From: Gnetum montanum
Lineage: Eukaryota > Streptophyta > Gnetopsida > Gnetales > Gnetaceae
Assembly (NCBI GenBank): GCA_015680685.1
Contig: MNCI01004078.1
Location: 785,011-849,010 of the forward strand
Direction: 5' to 3'
Length of the DNA stretch: 64,000 nucleotides
Shown piece after piece: positions 1 through 11,600 of this stretch. The translations under genes were made by a program, and so were the position numbers. Below the pieces are notes generated by a model. It did no database searches and was not told the DNA's origin. It was given only the letters and a program-made list of their open reading frames with translations. Numbering within the stretch: position 1 is the first letter of the stretch; each line of letters opens with the position of its first letter.

Positions 1-2681
1 TTTGACAAGCTATTCCTGCTACTAATGGATGTACTTTACCAATTGTTCTTTCTGCTCTTCAGCATTTTGTAGGTGGTGGTTCTTTCCTTACATGTCTCTT
101 GAAGGTCATGATTGGTGGAGTTTATCATTAATTTAGATAGTGACACATCAAAGACCACCATTTCCTTCACATTCTAAACCTTTTAGAATTTCCATTAAAG
201 TTATTGGAAAGCTTGATCTCTAGTAAGGTTAGTCCCAAGAATGAATGAATCAAACAAGTAGGCTCTAAGTTCTGCAACCTCTGCTATTGACCATTGATTA
301 CTAGTAGTGACCTCCTTAAGTTGTGCATGTATAATGAAAAGCTTACCTATTGTATCTAGAAGTTGTAATTGGATGGTTAAAATATCTTCTAGAAGATCAA
401 AGATCTTTGAAATCGATTACCCGATTTTGACTAATCGCTCCAACACTTCTTTGTGTCATGTTGCGTTCATCCCTTTACTTCTAGCTTTCATAAAGATTTG
501 AACATCTAGAATTATAGCAACATCAGAGGTATACACTATAAGAGCACTCAAGAATTCTTTAGTTCAATTTACAACCACCTCTACTATAGTCTTCTAGCCC
601 TTGTGTGGCATGATTAGGACTATCACACATTCCCCTTCTTCTATCATGACAAAGAAGGCTACCACAATCTTGGAGATTTTAGGAAATTCTTACCTTAGAA
701 TAGACACAGTGACTTTTTTAGCACTGGGATTAGTGCATATAGGGGCCTAGTCTCTTTGTGTGGAGAATAGTAGGACTAGTTCGTCCATTGGGTAATTGAT
801 GATCCTAGTGATCTTGCTGAGATGAGTTATGATTAGATGATATATTGAGGGTTCACCATCACTTCTAGAGGCTCGTTGTTGTAACTACTATTTCCTAAGT
901 CTCCTTAGATTTTCAGCAACTACTAACATTTTAGGGATCATTTCTAGTGATGGCAATGATGGTGAAGGCGGCATTTCTTCCTTTGAAAGCTTGGTGGGAG
1001 TCTTGTTCTTCATCATATCCTACCATGAGATAGTAGGAGCCCTGTAAGTGATATTATTCATGTAGTGAGCTATGCCTGCCCTTTTAAAATTTTTTTGATT
1101 AGGTATGGAAAGGGGATTATCTTCCTTCCCTTTTCATTCTCCTTGAACCACTTCTCGATTTTTAAAAAGATAGTTGAAGAAGGTTGACTTGGAATTTTCC
1201 AACTAGAGCTATATGTTTCCTTGTAGAGAATGCTATCACCTTTCTTGGCCTCATCATGGGATTGAGGTGATCAATTGAGATCTTAAAATAAGCATGCTCT
1301 ACCTTGATAAGAGGATTATACTCCTTATGGTCCACTCCATAGCACCACCGCATCTACTCTTTCTTTGCTTTTGAATCCACTTGGATGGATATCTTTGCCA
1401 ATTTTTTCATAGTGTTAAGAAATCTAAGGGCTTATGCCATGTCATTAACCAAATAGAAAATGGTGATGTTTTTAATCTTTATTATGGAATCTCCTTGGTA
1501 GTGGTTCTAGAAGAGGTAGCTCTTCCCTAGGTACCATTCCCCCTCATAAAAAGAATAGGCCATAGTAGATACCTTTGTAACTGAGTCCTAACCTCTTCTA
1601 GAATTAGATTGAGGAAAGGACTAAATTTCAGTTCTTGGAGAACTGAAATTTTGACCTCCTTCATTCAAACTTTCTCTAGGTAGGCCTCTATGAGGATGAC
1701 CTCCAAATTAGGCCTAGGTCTTGGTACCTTGTGTTGCCTAGATTGCCCTATCTTTGTAGTGGGTATCTAATGAACAGATTTCACCTTAAGCTCTTCTCAC
1801 AAGGGTCTGGTAGTATGTGTCACCTAAGCTACTTATTCTTGTAATGGTTATCTTCTTTCTCCATAAGGTTATTTTTTCCTAGGTTGTGATGGCCCTTCTA
1901 CTTGTAATTCCCATTTTAGTACCATTTACAATCATGCAAATAACCCTAAATTAGTTGTTTTGATTTAATTTCTTAAGCTTGGATATCCTTTGATCATTCA
2001 AGGGGATAAGTTTCATGAAAGATTTGACCATTGAGCTTTTTTAGTGATTGCGGTTACATGAGAATATTTTATTATTATTTTATTTTTACTTCAAGGAGAG
2101 TTGGTTGTTAGTATTAATTCTGCTAATCATTATTTTAATACCTAGTCTATAGGATGTTGGAAAATAATGGATAAAGCCTAAAGTTGATGCCATCATAGTG
2201 TAAAGCGAATCTTTGAAATCTCGAGGATTGAAAAATTGTTCAAATTAGGTACATGGTGAGGAAGTTAGGACTTCTAGAAGGTTTTGAGCTCCTAAAAAAT
2301 GGCAAAAACTCCCTTCATGTTTGATGTAAAATGTGAAAGATGATCTAAGTGCCAATGTATATATAGTATTTTTATATTGTGTCAATCAAGATGTGTTCAA
2401 TGTATCTAATCACATTGATGAGAATGTCTAAATGTGACTATTCACACCAAATTTTTAGGTTATAAAGTAAGGGATTTTTAGAGCCTTTGAACATGAAATA
2501 AGAGCCAAATGAAAGGCAAAAAGATATGGAACAAAGACAACAAAAGCTCATTAGTTCCTAGTTCAAAAATTGAAGTGAACTGAGCATTTGGAATGTTGAA
2601 AAAGGATATGTTTCCCTAAAAAAAGCACAATATTAGAGGATGCAAGCTACAAAGATTGCAAGTAATGGAATTGAGGCTCAT
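1..2681. other. Unassigned old repetitive DNA left of element A
   Basis: No reading frame here is long enough to support a gene. On the minus strand around 1,150-1,580 a broken frame can be followed across stops (one open stretch, 1,162-1,353, reads MRWCYGVDHKEYNPL and onward), but I do not recognise the family. AT-rich, stop-rich DNA like this is usual for decayed transposable elements. It is the left flank of the element A insertion; the right flank resumes at 14,920. Confidence 0.5.
1623..1651. repeat. Perfect 13-bp hairpin
   Basis: AAATTTCAGTTCT at 1,623-1,635 is followed by a 3-base spacer (TGG) and its exact reverse complement at 1,639-1,651. No T-run follows and no gene ends here, so a role is not evident. 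Confidence 0.85.
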
Positions 2682-3317
2682 GATCTTGAAACACCGTGGA
2701 AATTGCGAATCGGCCTCAGGCGAAGATTCGCGATTCGGGCGAAACATTTGCGACGGCAATCCAGAAGACAGAACAAAGCAAGGAGGCGCGCAGCATCCAG
2801 TCTCCGAGTTTCTCACAAATTTTTTAACCTTACTTTGTTTTCTCTCTTTACGCTACATTACGCAATATAGCGTAGCGTTGCTCAGCATAATTCTATTTAG
2901 CGTAGCCCGATATCAGAAAGCAACTGACTTCGGCAGTCTTGGCGAAGTTTAAAGTTTAAAACTTGTCGCATATTTGGTTAAGTCTTTTGCTTAGGGCCAA
3001 AGTTTATGCTCCATTACGCAGAGCAGCGTAACGAGCTTCAAAGAAAACAAAGTCAGAGTACAAGGAAGAGCTGCAAACTGATTTCTTTTCTTTGCAGATT
3101 GGTCGCTTTACGCTTATTACACTACGTAGCTTGGGCAAGCATAATTCGTTATAAAGTTGACCATCTCTACGCTCTATTATGCTCTGCGGTGTAAATAAGC
3201 ATAAAACAGCTGGCATCAACTACTCCCATGCTCTATTACACTCTGCCATGCGATGCAGCGTAAACAAGTGTAATGAAGCGTAAATCTGGCTAAAGTAGTT
3301 ACGCATCCGCTATCCAC

Positions 3318-3349
3318 ATGCACAATACGCTGATGAGCGTATTGTGCGT
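3318..3349. repeat. LTR hairpin, 14-bp stem, 4-base loop (5' copy)
   Basis: ATGCACAATACGCT at 3,318-3,331, loop GATG, then AGCGTATTGTGCGT at 3,336-3,349. One position is a G-T wobble; the 3' LTR copy pairs perfectly. It lies about 170 bp upstream of the TATA box, hence in U3. Confidence 0.9.
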
Positions 3350-3518
3350 AATCGTGAAGCAGCTTTGGCAAAAAATGTTGATAACGTATGTTGCCCCTTC
3401 TCCTGGAAATGTGACGCAACATGGCCGGTTTCAACACAAAGTTTACCGAGTCAATGGTATTTTGAAGGTTCGAGACACATGTCGTCAGGGCCATGCTTTC
3501 TCCATATGTTGTCGAACT

Positions 3519-3526
3519 TATAAATA
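3519..3526 (+). promoter_or_regulatory. TATA box of the element A 5' LTR
   Basis: TATAAATA followed by CTCC, conserved in the 3' LTR at 14,173-14,180. Transcription of the genomic RNA would be expected to begin about 30 bp downstream, making U3 about 860 bp. Confidence 0.75.
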
Positions 3527-4265
3527 CTCCAGTTGGTGAAGAAACGGGAGACCCGGGCAGCATCTGTAATTTTTGGCAGCATCACCTTTTAGCAGAGACA
3601 GAAGACATTTTGCTTGAGCATTTTTGCAGCGGGAGCGATCAATCCTTTGGCAAAAACACAACTCTCTCCATTGGCGATCATTGGCAGCTTTGAGCAGAGA
3701 CTACCGAAGGCAAAAAGAGCAGATCAGAGATCGAGAGATTATCTGGTGCGGTTTGTAAGGTTCATTGATCAGAAACATTTGATCAATAGACGTCAGAGCT
3801 TGACCGTCCTTGCATCCCATCTCTGGCTTACGAGGTAGATCGAACTCTATTCTGTACTCCTTGTTGAACAGTTTTCTTGTTATTTTGTGTATGCTTCGCA
3901 CAAGATAAGTGGAGCTTTTCCATTGGAAATTTGTATGCAATAGACCCAGTTTTTGGGTCAAAGTACAGATCTTGGAATTACGCATTGTCCTTAAATTCGA
4001 TCCTTCCTGTCGTGTTGAAATTGTGTTATCCACATTGTTTTCTTCTCCTTTGGCAATTCATCGAATTAGATTATTCCACGGGATATCTACAATATTCGTC
4101 GATTTACTGATTGAGTAAGTCCCTGTCTGATCGACAAGACTGTTCAGGGCACCGCGGATTCGTTTCCTCCAGCACGACCCTCACACGGATCCGTGGTTAA
4201 GACTGTGTACACGGATTTTTGTTTGGTATTTCCAGCTACTGACATTTTCCGTCATTACAGTTTTC

Positions 4266-4283
4266 TGGCGCTAGAAGAAGGGC
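4266..4283 (+). other. Primer binding site of element A
   Basis: TGGCGCTAGAAGAAGGG starts six bases after the LTR end. It begins with TGG, the complement of a tRNA CCA end. Element B has TTGGTGCTAGAAAGAGGG at the equivalent place. I cannot name the primer tRNA with confidence. Confidence 0.75.
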
Positions 4284-4513
4284 CTAGGCTCCGATTCGTA
4301 TTTTTTATGGGTAGCCCTGTAAACGATTTGTACCCGTGTCTCTAAAAACGTAAACGTAAAACCTCCAGGGAAGTTTATGAAAAGATAGTGTGGTGTAGAT
4401 CGGTCACTGTAACGATTCCTTTGGAATCCTACAGGGTAGAAAGCCTAATCGTGATTTGCTTTGTACGTCGCCTTTTGGATCTAGTCACTTGTCACCGTTA
4501 ATCTATTTACATA

Positions 4514-6843
4514 ATGGATTCTGCATACACAACCACAGCAGCCATGATTACCACTGACTCGGGTGCCACATCTGTGAATCCCATCACCGCCACTGGACCA
4601 GCCTCTGGTGTTATAGGACCTCAGGGACTATCGTGTCATTCATTGAGGTTACAGGGCAAAGATCCTATATTCACCGTCATGACGCCTGAGGAATATAATT
4701 TTATTTGCTTCAAGATTCAGGCAAAGTTGGCTCTCAACCGAGCTGAGATCGAAGCGAAAAGAAACTTTGAGCTGATCCACAGAGGGGGTCAAGATTTTAC
4801 CCCTACCGCCTATGACATCATCCCCCTGACAGAACATTACCATGAAATCATAACACAATTGGTCATGGCTAAGAGCCAGGCTACACGGTCTATGCTGGAA
4901 CCTTAGAACGGGGAAGAAGAGGAAGATGAACTTGCAGCCCAGTCTGAACATTCATACCATACTCTTAGTCCCCATACATACATAAACCCCCTATTTAGCC
5001 TCACGGGAGAAGCCACCCACCTTAATCCAGCCATGACCACTCAGATTCACATTCATGTCATCCCGCAGGTCACTACGCAATCATCCGTCCTGCAGGTGCA
5101 AATACCACCCCAGAATAACATGGGGATGGTTTCGTCATCGTGCGTACTTACTATTTCGTTAGTGGTGCCTGCGTCCACCGCACCTTATTACATCTCTAAA
5201 GTGCAACTTCATGCCATGCCTACAACTCGCCCAGTACAAAATTCAGCCCAGACCTTATCGTTGCCGCCCCCTCTAAGGCAACAGATCACAGCTACCGCTC
5301 AGCCACAGACATCCATCCAACAACCTGTTGTGAGTCAGTGGATCACGCCTATGGCACAATACTACCAGTCTGTGCTATATGGTGCGCAACCCTTAGTTGC
5401 ACCCACCGCGCAGGTCCCGAAGATGGTCCCACAATATCCTTATAATCCCTATCCCATGCAATCGGCAGCAGCCAATTTCTCTGCTCAACCTAGTGGGTGG
5501 TGATCTTCGCAGGCAGCTCCATCTGCAAGGATCCCCACTTCATCGCCTTCTGGACAAGCCATCCCTTCGTTTCCACTACCTGGCGCTGCTCTTGTAGGTC
5601 AACCCCCTACTCCCCCTGTACAAACATCTNAAGATCCTAACGCACATCTGGTTACCTTTAGATCTGAATTCTTGTTGCTACAACAATGGCCTCATACGAT
5701 CATCCGCGTCTTTGCGAGGTCTCTGGCAGGGAAAGCTTTGGATTGGTATCGAGCCCTCCCTCGCTCTTCCATCTCAACCTTGGAAGAGCTTCTGACACAA
5801 TTCATGACTCGCTTTAAATACAACCTAAAGCCGGAGGTCACATTAGATCAACTTATGGGAGTGAAACAGGACCCGCTCGAACTAGTCCAAAAGTTCATAC
5901 AGCGATGGAGTGCTACTTTGAATGAAATCCATGAGCCAATCGCGGAGGCCCATTTGCTGGCCATATTCAAAGGAGCAGTTAATGACTTCATTAAGTCTAA
6001 GTTGTATTACCTTTCCCCTAGCTCGTTGCATCAGGCCTTTGCTCAAACTAAGAGCATCCAGGATGCTACAGAGGCCAGCAAAGACCCGGCCGACGTATGT
6101 CACCTATAAAAACGTTAACAACAAGGGCAAAGATAAAGGTAAAACAACAACAACGACGGTAGCTGCGCTGGCTGAAGGCGCTAAGAACAAAAACAAGAAG
6201 GCACCCACGGCCTCTCCCGAGACCATGGCTAGTGCGAGCAGCACCAGCCAAGACACAGTTGCTGCTGAAAAGCCCCTCAGCCAAAACCAAAATTTGAGCG
6301 TAAGGATCGCTCAAAATATACGGCCCTGCTTGTAAAACATTCGGAACTGTTGAAACAACTATTGGGGGCAGGATACATTCAGACTAAGAAGATATCCGAA
6401 GAAGCTCTAAAGCGTCACAGGCATCATTGTGAACTGCTGAAGAATCCTTCTTTAGCCTACCTGACGAACCACCAGTCCCAAGGTCTTTCAGGCTAGACCG
6501 TTTCTGTGACTACCACCAGTTGTGTGGTCACAACACAGATTACTGTTGGGCATTGAAAGACGACATTCAACGCATGATCGATGATGGTTCTTTGAAACTA
6601 GACGGCAGTAGTCCAATGCGTCCGGAAAACCAGGCGTTGCACGTGTATAAGGATCCGTTAAACGCAAACAACGCACCCTATACAATCAACGTGGTGAGTA
6701 CGGACAGTGAAAGGAAGGTACCGCCAAAACAACTTTTTTTTTACGCGTGCCTACTAGTTCACCTTAGGGGACAAGCTTTTCACCAGCAGCCAGTGGCGTC
6801 TCGAGGCCACCCTTTGTCATTCGGGCGCCTTCAGCAGATTTAA
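4514..6843 (+). pseudogene. gag: gag of element A, broken
   Basis: Capsid and nucleocapsid precursor of a Ty3/gypsy element. The ATG at 4,514 opens a frame that runs to about 6,100 with stops at 4,904 (TAG) and 5,501 (TGA), then shifts by one base near 6,090 and again before 6,490. The first 350 residues are Pro/Gln/Thr-rich. The gag core lies at about 5,650-6,100 (FARSLAGKALDWYRALPR, FNEIHEP-type turn, AHLLAIFKGAVNDFIKS). A Lys/Ala-rich linker follows, then a Tat-type zinc knuckle at 6,505-6,546 (CDYHQLCGHNTDYC) with ALKDDIQRMIDDGSLKLDG after it. Element B keeps the same core on the minus strand. Homology is clear; the N-terminal start is inferred from the first ATG after the leader. Confidence 0.85.
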
Positions 6844-7061
6844 CTCAGCCTTGCTCTAACAGTAAAGCCGCAACCACATCCGCGCCTACACCTAAAGTGC
6901 CTTTCATCCTCAGAGCACCAAAACCACCGGCTGCTCCTTTTACGCAGGGGTAAGCCTCTAACCAAAATCGTCAATTATCACCTAATAAACAAAGGGGAGG
7001 GGACGCGTTAGTCAATACCGCTAAAAACCATACTACGCTAGGCTTCACTAGGCCCAGGCCC

Positions 7062-8128
7062 TTGGCCTCTGTCCCTGCGTCCGCGCCTTCTGAGCAAGAT
7101 AAGGGTACAGAAACACAGCCACCTCCCCTCGGTAAGAAAAAGAGCAACCCTCCGGACGACGTTGTTCCACCTCGGGAGATTCGTCTCTTGGGGCGAATGG
7201 AAGAAGACAGAGGGGACAAACAAGCCAGTAGAGAACGGGATCTCCTCGACGTGTTTACGCAGGTCAAACAGGCTCTGAAACAAAAGAATACAACGCTGAG
7301 CCTCTATGATCTGCTCATGACGTCTCAAAAACACCGTGAGGCCATGGTCCGTATGCTGACATCCATGCTTGTGGATGAAAGCTTACCAGCGGAGAAGGAA
7401 GCGATACACGCTGTCATGTTTCCCTCTGATGCTGAGTGACCTAAACCTACCTCGTTGACCTTTCATGACGAATCCATTAAAGATGATCCTGAGAAAGGTC
7501 AAGTGATAATTGAGCCTATGTTTATCATCATCCGGGTTGGCCAATATCGGATCCGAAGGGTGCACGTGGATGATGGTGCGGCTACAAATGTCATCCCTTA
7601 CCCCATTGTGGATAGGTTGGGTCTAGTCGACCAGATCAGTCCCACAACGACAATGTGCGTAAAGTCATTCAACGGAGCACGGGTTCAAGTCAAGGGGACG
7701 GTGCGCATCGAATTTGTGGTAGGGGATCAATTCCCAACAGATGCTACATTCCTCGTCGTCGAGGAGATGCCTGGTTTCAACTTAATTCTAGGAAGGTCCT
7801 GGTTAGCCCAACTAAGGGCAGTTTCATCACCAATACACCAGGAAATACACCTACCCTACGCAGGGGGGAGGTCGTAATACGCTGTGACGAAATCACCCCC
7901 AACACTGTCAACAATATCGAAGAAGAACGTGGTTCGGAGATAGAAACATCCGATGAGCAAACCCATCCCCGAATCCCTGAACAAACCGAAACGAATGATG
8001 ACAGTCTAGCCTGGGCCAACCTACCATTTCAGGATGACGGTATGGAGGAGGCAGGTCACAAATCTCCACGTCCTTATGCATCATTGAACGTAAAGGCCAT
8101 CAAGAAACAATTGCGAATCAGCGATTGA
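7062..8128 (+). pseudogene. pro: Aspartic protease region of element A, one frameshift
   Basis: Retroviral-type protease that matures Gag-Pol. 7,062-7,439 codes for the linker before the protease (MLTSMLVDESLPAEKEAIHAV, nearly matched in element B). 7,455-7,877 holds the active site HVDDGAATNVIP and the flap/C-terminal motif FNLILGRSWL. The frame is lost in a run of six G near 7,868 and continues one frame over to 8,128 (GEVVIRCDEITPN), a likely one-base indel. The usual D-T/S/G-G triad reads D-D-G here and also in element B. Downstream is the convergent end of the antisense gene. Confidence 0.85.
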
Positions 8129-8129
8129 T

Positions 8130-8687
8130 CTGAGTGGCATTTACGTGCATCATCATACTTCCACTAGTTTTCCGCTTACACTCACCAATTTCGTTGTCAG
8201 TCGTCTTTAACATATACATACGTATTTACGCTTTCTGTCCATTACGCTATTTTACACTCCTCATTTTTACGCAATTTACGCACTTTGATTGCTATTAGTC
8301 ACATTAGCTCAATTACGCAGAAATGTACATTATCAATTATACTTCCAGACTTACGCAGATCGCCCGCAATGGCCTAAAACTAGTGACCGCCCACAATGGC
8401 CTTAAACTAGCAAAGGCCCGCAACGACCTAAAATTAATTCCTTGGTATCTTACGCAAATGTTACACGGTGGCCCGTGATGGCCTTAAACTAGAAATTCCA
8501 TTTCACAACAACGTAACTTATTCAAAACCTTTAACAACTATACTTATGCATTGCAAATAAAGATAAAAAATAAAAATAAAAATAATAATAATAGTTAAAG
8601 TTATACAGAAGATCTTATAGTCAACCTTTCCAACATTCATATAACCATTGTTCAATTCCAATCAATAAAATCATGCGTAAATCACGG
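8130..8687. other. Spacer between convergent pro and antisense gene
   Basis: No coding. It contains TTACGC-rich DNA (8,220-8,350), a short repeat family built on GGCCTTAAACTAG (8,361-8,492) and an A-rich stretch (8,560-8,600). It would be the 3' trailer of the antisense transcript and, if the pro-RT intron model is right, the beginning of that intron. Element B has a matching spacer. Confidence 0.6.
8361..8492. repeat. Short repeats with core GGCCTAAAACTAG
   Basis: Four copies: 8,361-8,383, 8,388-8,410, 8,416-8,436 and 8,470-8,492, each like GCCCGCAATGGCCTTAAACT. In element B, on the strand of its antisense gene, CTAGTTATAGGCCATTGC appears at about 34,809 and a second weaker copy at about 34,865. 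The same motif in the same interval of two diverged elements suggests a conserved trailer element. Confidence 0.75.
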
Positions 8688-11600
8688 TTACGCATTCCCC
8701 TTGGTGCCACTGTCACCCGTATCCCTCAGATCCAGCTCCAAGCCTAATAAATCATCCTCAAGTAGGATGTTCCTTTTAGAAGGTATTCTTTCATGAGGAA
8801 TGTCATCCTCACGAGGCCCTTGCTCTAACACTGGCTCCACAGGAGGACGCTCTTCGTCATTACGCTCCTTTGTCTGTACTCGCTCCTCACCCTGTTCACC
8901 TTCTCCATCCAATTCTTGTACCTACATACAACGAATACATTAGCAAAGACTTGACATCATAATCAATTTAGATTCAATAATGTTCAAACTTACCTGCGAT
9001 GGTCCTGCTTCCGCAGCAAAGGGGAGCTGATCTAAACTGACCCACAAGTGCTGCATAATCTCATCTTCAGTTAGTTCAGACCATACTCCATTTCCCAGAG
9101 CAGCTCTAGCTTTCATCTTTCCCTTTTCCACGCTAGTCCATCGGGGCGTTTCAGGGAAGAAGGTAGGGACTGTAGTCTCGTCCCCAGGAAGAGCAATCTC
9201 TCTTTCCGGGGACACACTTAGAGTCACCTGCTCCTGGAACTTCTCAAAGGCTTTGGATGCGCTAATGACATCAAGGAATACCCGCAAGGATTGAGCTTCG
9301 ACGGCAGAATCACGGTAATGCTGACGATAAGCGAGACATTCTCGCTTATACAGATGCTTGTGATCTTTTTTCTTCTACCCCCACTCTTGCACGCTTGCGC
9401 AGAAATTCTTCCAGTCTTGGCTTTTCTGAGATAACAACTCTATTTGCAGTCTCTGCTCCACCAACTCCGACTGGTGTGCATGCTGTTCCTGACTGCGGTC
9501 CAATAGCAAGAGTAGTCAATAACAGCTGTATTCCAGTCCTCTACCCCTGTTTCCTGCGCCTACAGGAATTCACATCGCGATTTTAAGTCTCCAACCTCTT
9601 TGGCCAGAGACTCCTTTTCCCTCTCTGACCTCTGCAACCTTTTCTAGAGGTCTTCATTGACATTCTTGCTCTCCCACAAGGAGCGAGTCGAGTGTAACGC
9701 ACATTTACACATCTCTTCATAAATGTTGCGCGGCACGACCGCCCCGTCTGATGAAGGCTCCACTGTGTCCAAATCAATGGGCTCCGTTGCGTCCCATCGA
9801 AGGCGAGCTTCTAATAGCAAACATTATCAATATGAATGAAACATTACCACTTTATAATAAAATAAACCTATTATAGCTGTAACATACTAGCCTCAGGATT
9901 GACGTGCTCAAGATGCTTGATCATATCACTGACAACGCCTTTCATGAAGGTAAACTTGTCAGGAAATTCTCTCCATGCTCTGCTCACAGCAGCGGACGTG
10001 GATGCATCTTCTTCACCTGTAGCGTAATTTAGTTAAAATTTCTAATTACTAACAAGATCTCTTAAAATTTCTAACACACTCCATACCTCTGCCCGTTACA
10101 GTGGGGAGTGCATCAACATCTTCCACCTCCTCCATCTCCTCACGCACAAGGGTTTGTGCATCGCTTATCCTAACAGCTGGGGCCTTCTCTTCCAAAACTG
10201 GGGCCCCTTCCCCACGATTCAATATCACTGCCCCTGTTTCAGGGGTCAACCACTCCGTAGGCCTCACTGTTCATATCACATAATGCATTTAAATGATTCA
10301 AAATATACTGAATAGAGTTCCGAAATACAGTAATAGCCACAACTACATCTTTACACTTACTAGGCGGAGGTTTACTCCGCTGAACTCTGACTTGTACAGT
10401 ACGGCCTATGCCACTTGCTGGTTCCACAAGGGCCTCGGTTAGCCAAGGCTGTTTACGCTGAGCTGAAGTATCTACGATTTCTGCCACCAGGCGTTTTCCC
10501 CGTGATGCATCACCAGTGTAAGTGGGAATCACCCCACCTACACTGTCAGCGTCCCGCACTCGAGGAGCCGCTAAATCCCTTGTTGTTATAGACTGTGACT
10601 CCCCAATTCCCTCTGGAGGATCCTGTCCTCGGGTAGTGCTGAAAATGTGGAAAATCCAAGGTTTGGATAGCTGGTCTCGGTCTTGCTGGACTCAGACCCC
10701 ATTCCTTTGGATAACCAAAAATTCGGCAAAACGCCAGAGGTAAGCTATGAAGAAGGCAAAATGCACATTGAAACGAGACTCAAGGTTTTGTCGGAGCCTG
10801 ACCATTTCAGTACGTAACCCCTCAGCGAAATAGCTTGCCCAGTCGAACTGGGTTCCTTCCTCCATAACCTCTCGCATGATACGGGCCTGTTCTATTGTAA
10901 AGAACCTCCCTTGCGAGAGTGTTTTGGGGAAAGCCCGAGCCCGGAAGAGGGGATAAACAGTCTTGGCGATTTCTAACTCAATCCTTTTATAGGGGATCCC
11001 CTTGGGCTCCTTCTTGGCCCTCAACCACTCCTCCAGCTCTTCCTGACATTTGAGGCTCCTCTTCACTCTTCCCTCTATGGGAAGATCGTCAGAAGGAACG
11101 CCGAAGAGATCAGCAAACAACTGAGCATCAATATCAAAATTCACACGCACATGACGCACGTGCGTGCAAAAACGCTCAGCCGTCTTGCTGAAGGAGTTGA
11201 CCAGGGTTAACATCTCGCTAGCCGGGACATTAGGAGTTACGGCTAGAAATAAATGCATTAGTCTCGCTTCCTGTAGCTTGGTGACCAATGCAACTAGGGC
11301 CGCTGCATGGCCGAGCTAGCGTTGCACCTCCTTAATGTCACCATAGCGGAAAAGGAGGGTATTCGCCTTGCGGCCGGAAATTGTAGTGGTAATCTCCCGG
11401 GATTCCCTGACTGAACAACGCAAGACACATGTCTAAGTGGCAAAAACACTATTACGCTACATTTCAAAAACAGACCAAACAAAAATAACAATATAATATC
11501 TCGCAAATCATAGTAGCAAAAAAACCTTACCAGGGCCAAATGGCGAAGGAAATGGAGGAAGTTTCCTCTGCACGTCCGCGACGGTAAGAGGCGGGTCCAA

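Larger units (their letters stand above)
2687..4259 (+). repeat. 5' LTR of element A (1,573 bp)
   Basis: Begins TGAAACACC directly after GATCT and ends CATTACA directly before the leader with the primer binding site. From 2,968 onward it aligns with 13,622-14,914. It contains a TATA box, a 14-bp hairpin and many copies of TTACGC or its complement GCGTAA. Over the first 270 or so aligned bases I count about 16 differences from the 3' copy, nearly all transitions. Confidence 0.92.

Noticed and set aside
2840-3350. TTACGC repeats as telomeric DNA
   Set aside because: The plant telomere repeat is TTTAGGG; these words are not in tandem and occur in both orientations.
3216-4118. Several 60-115-codon frames on both strands of the element A LTR, repeated at 13,658-14,728
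   Set aside because: They are matching shadows in the two LTR copies, overlap each other on opposite strands, and resemble no protein.
10692-11288. Naming the antisense gene product as a plant mobile domain or transposon-associated domain protein
   Set aside because: The length and retrotransposon context invite it, but I could not match the diagnostic motifs of those families. I left the product unnamed.
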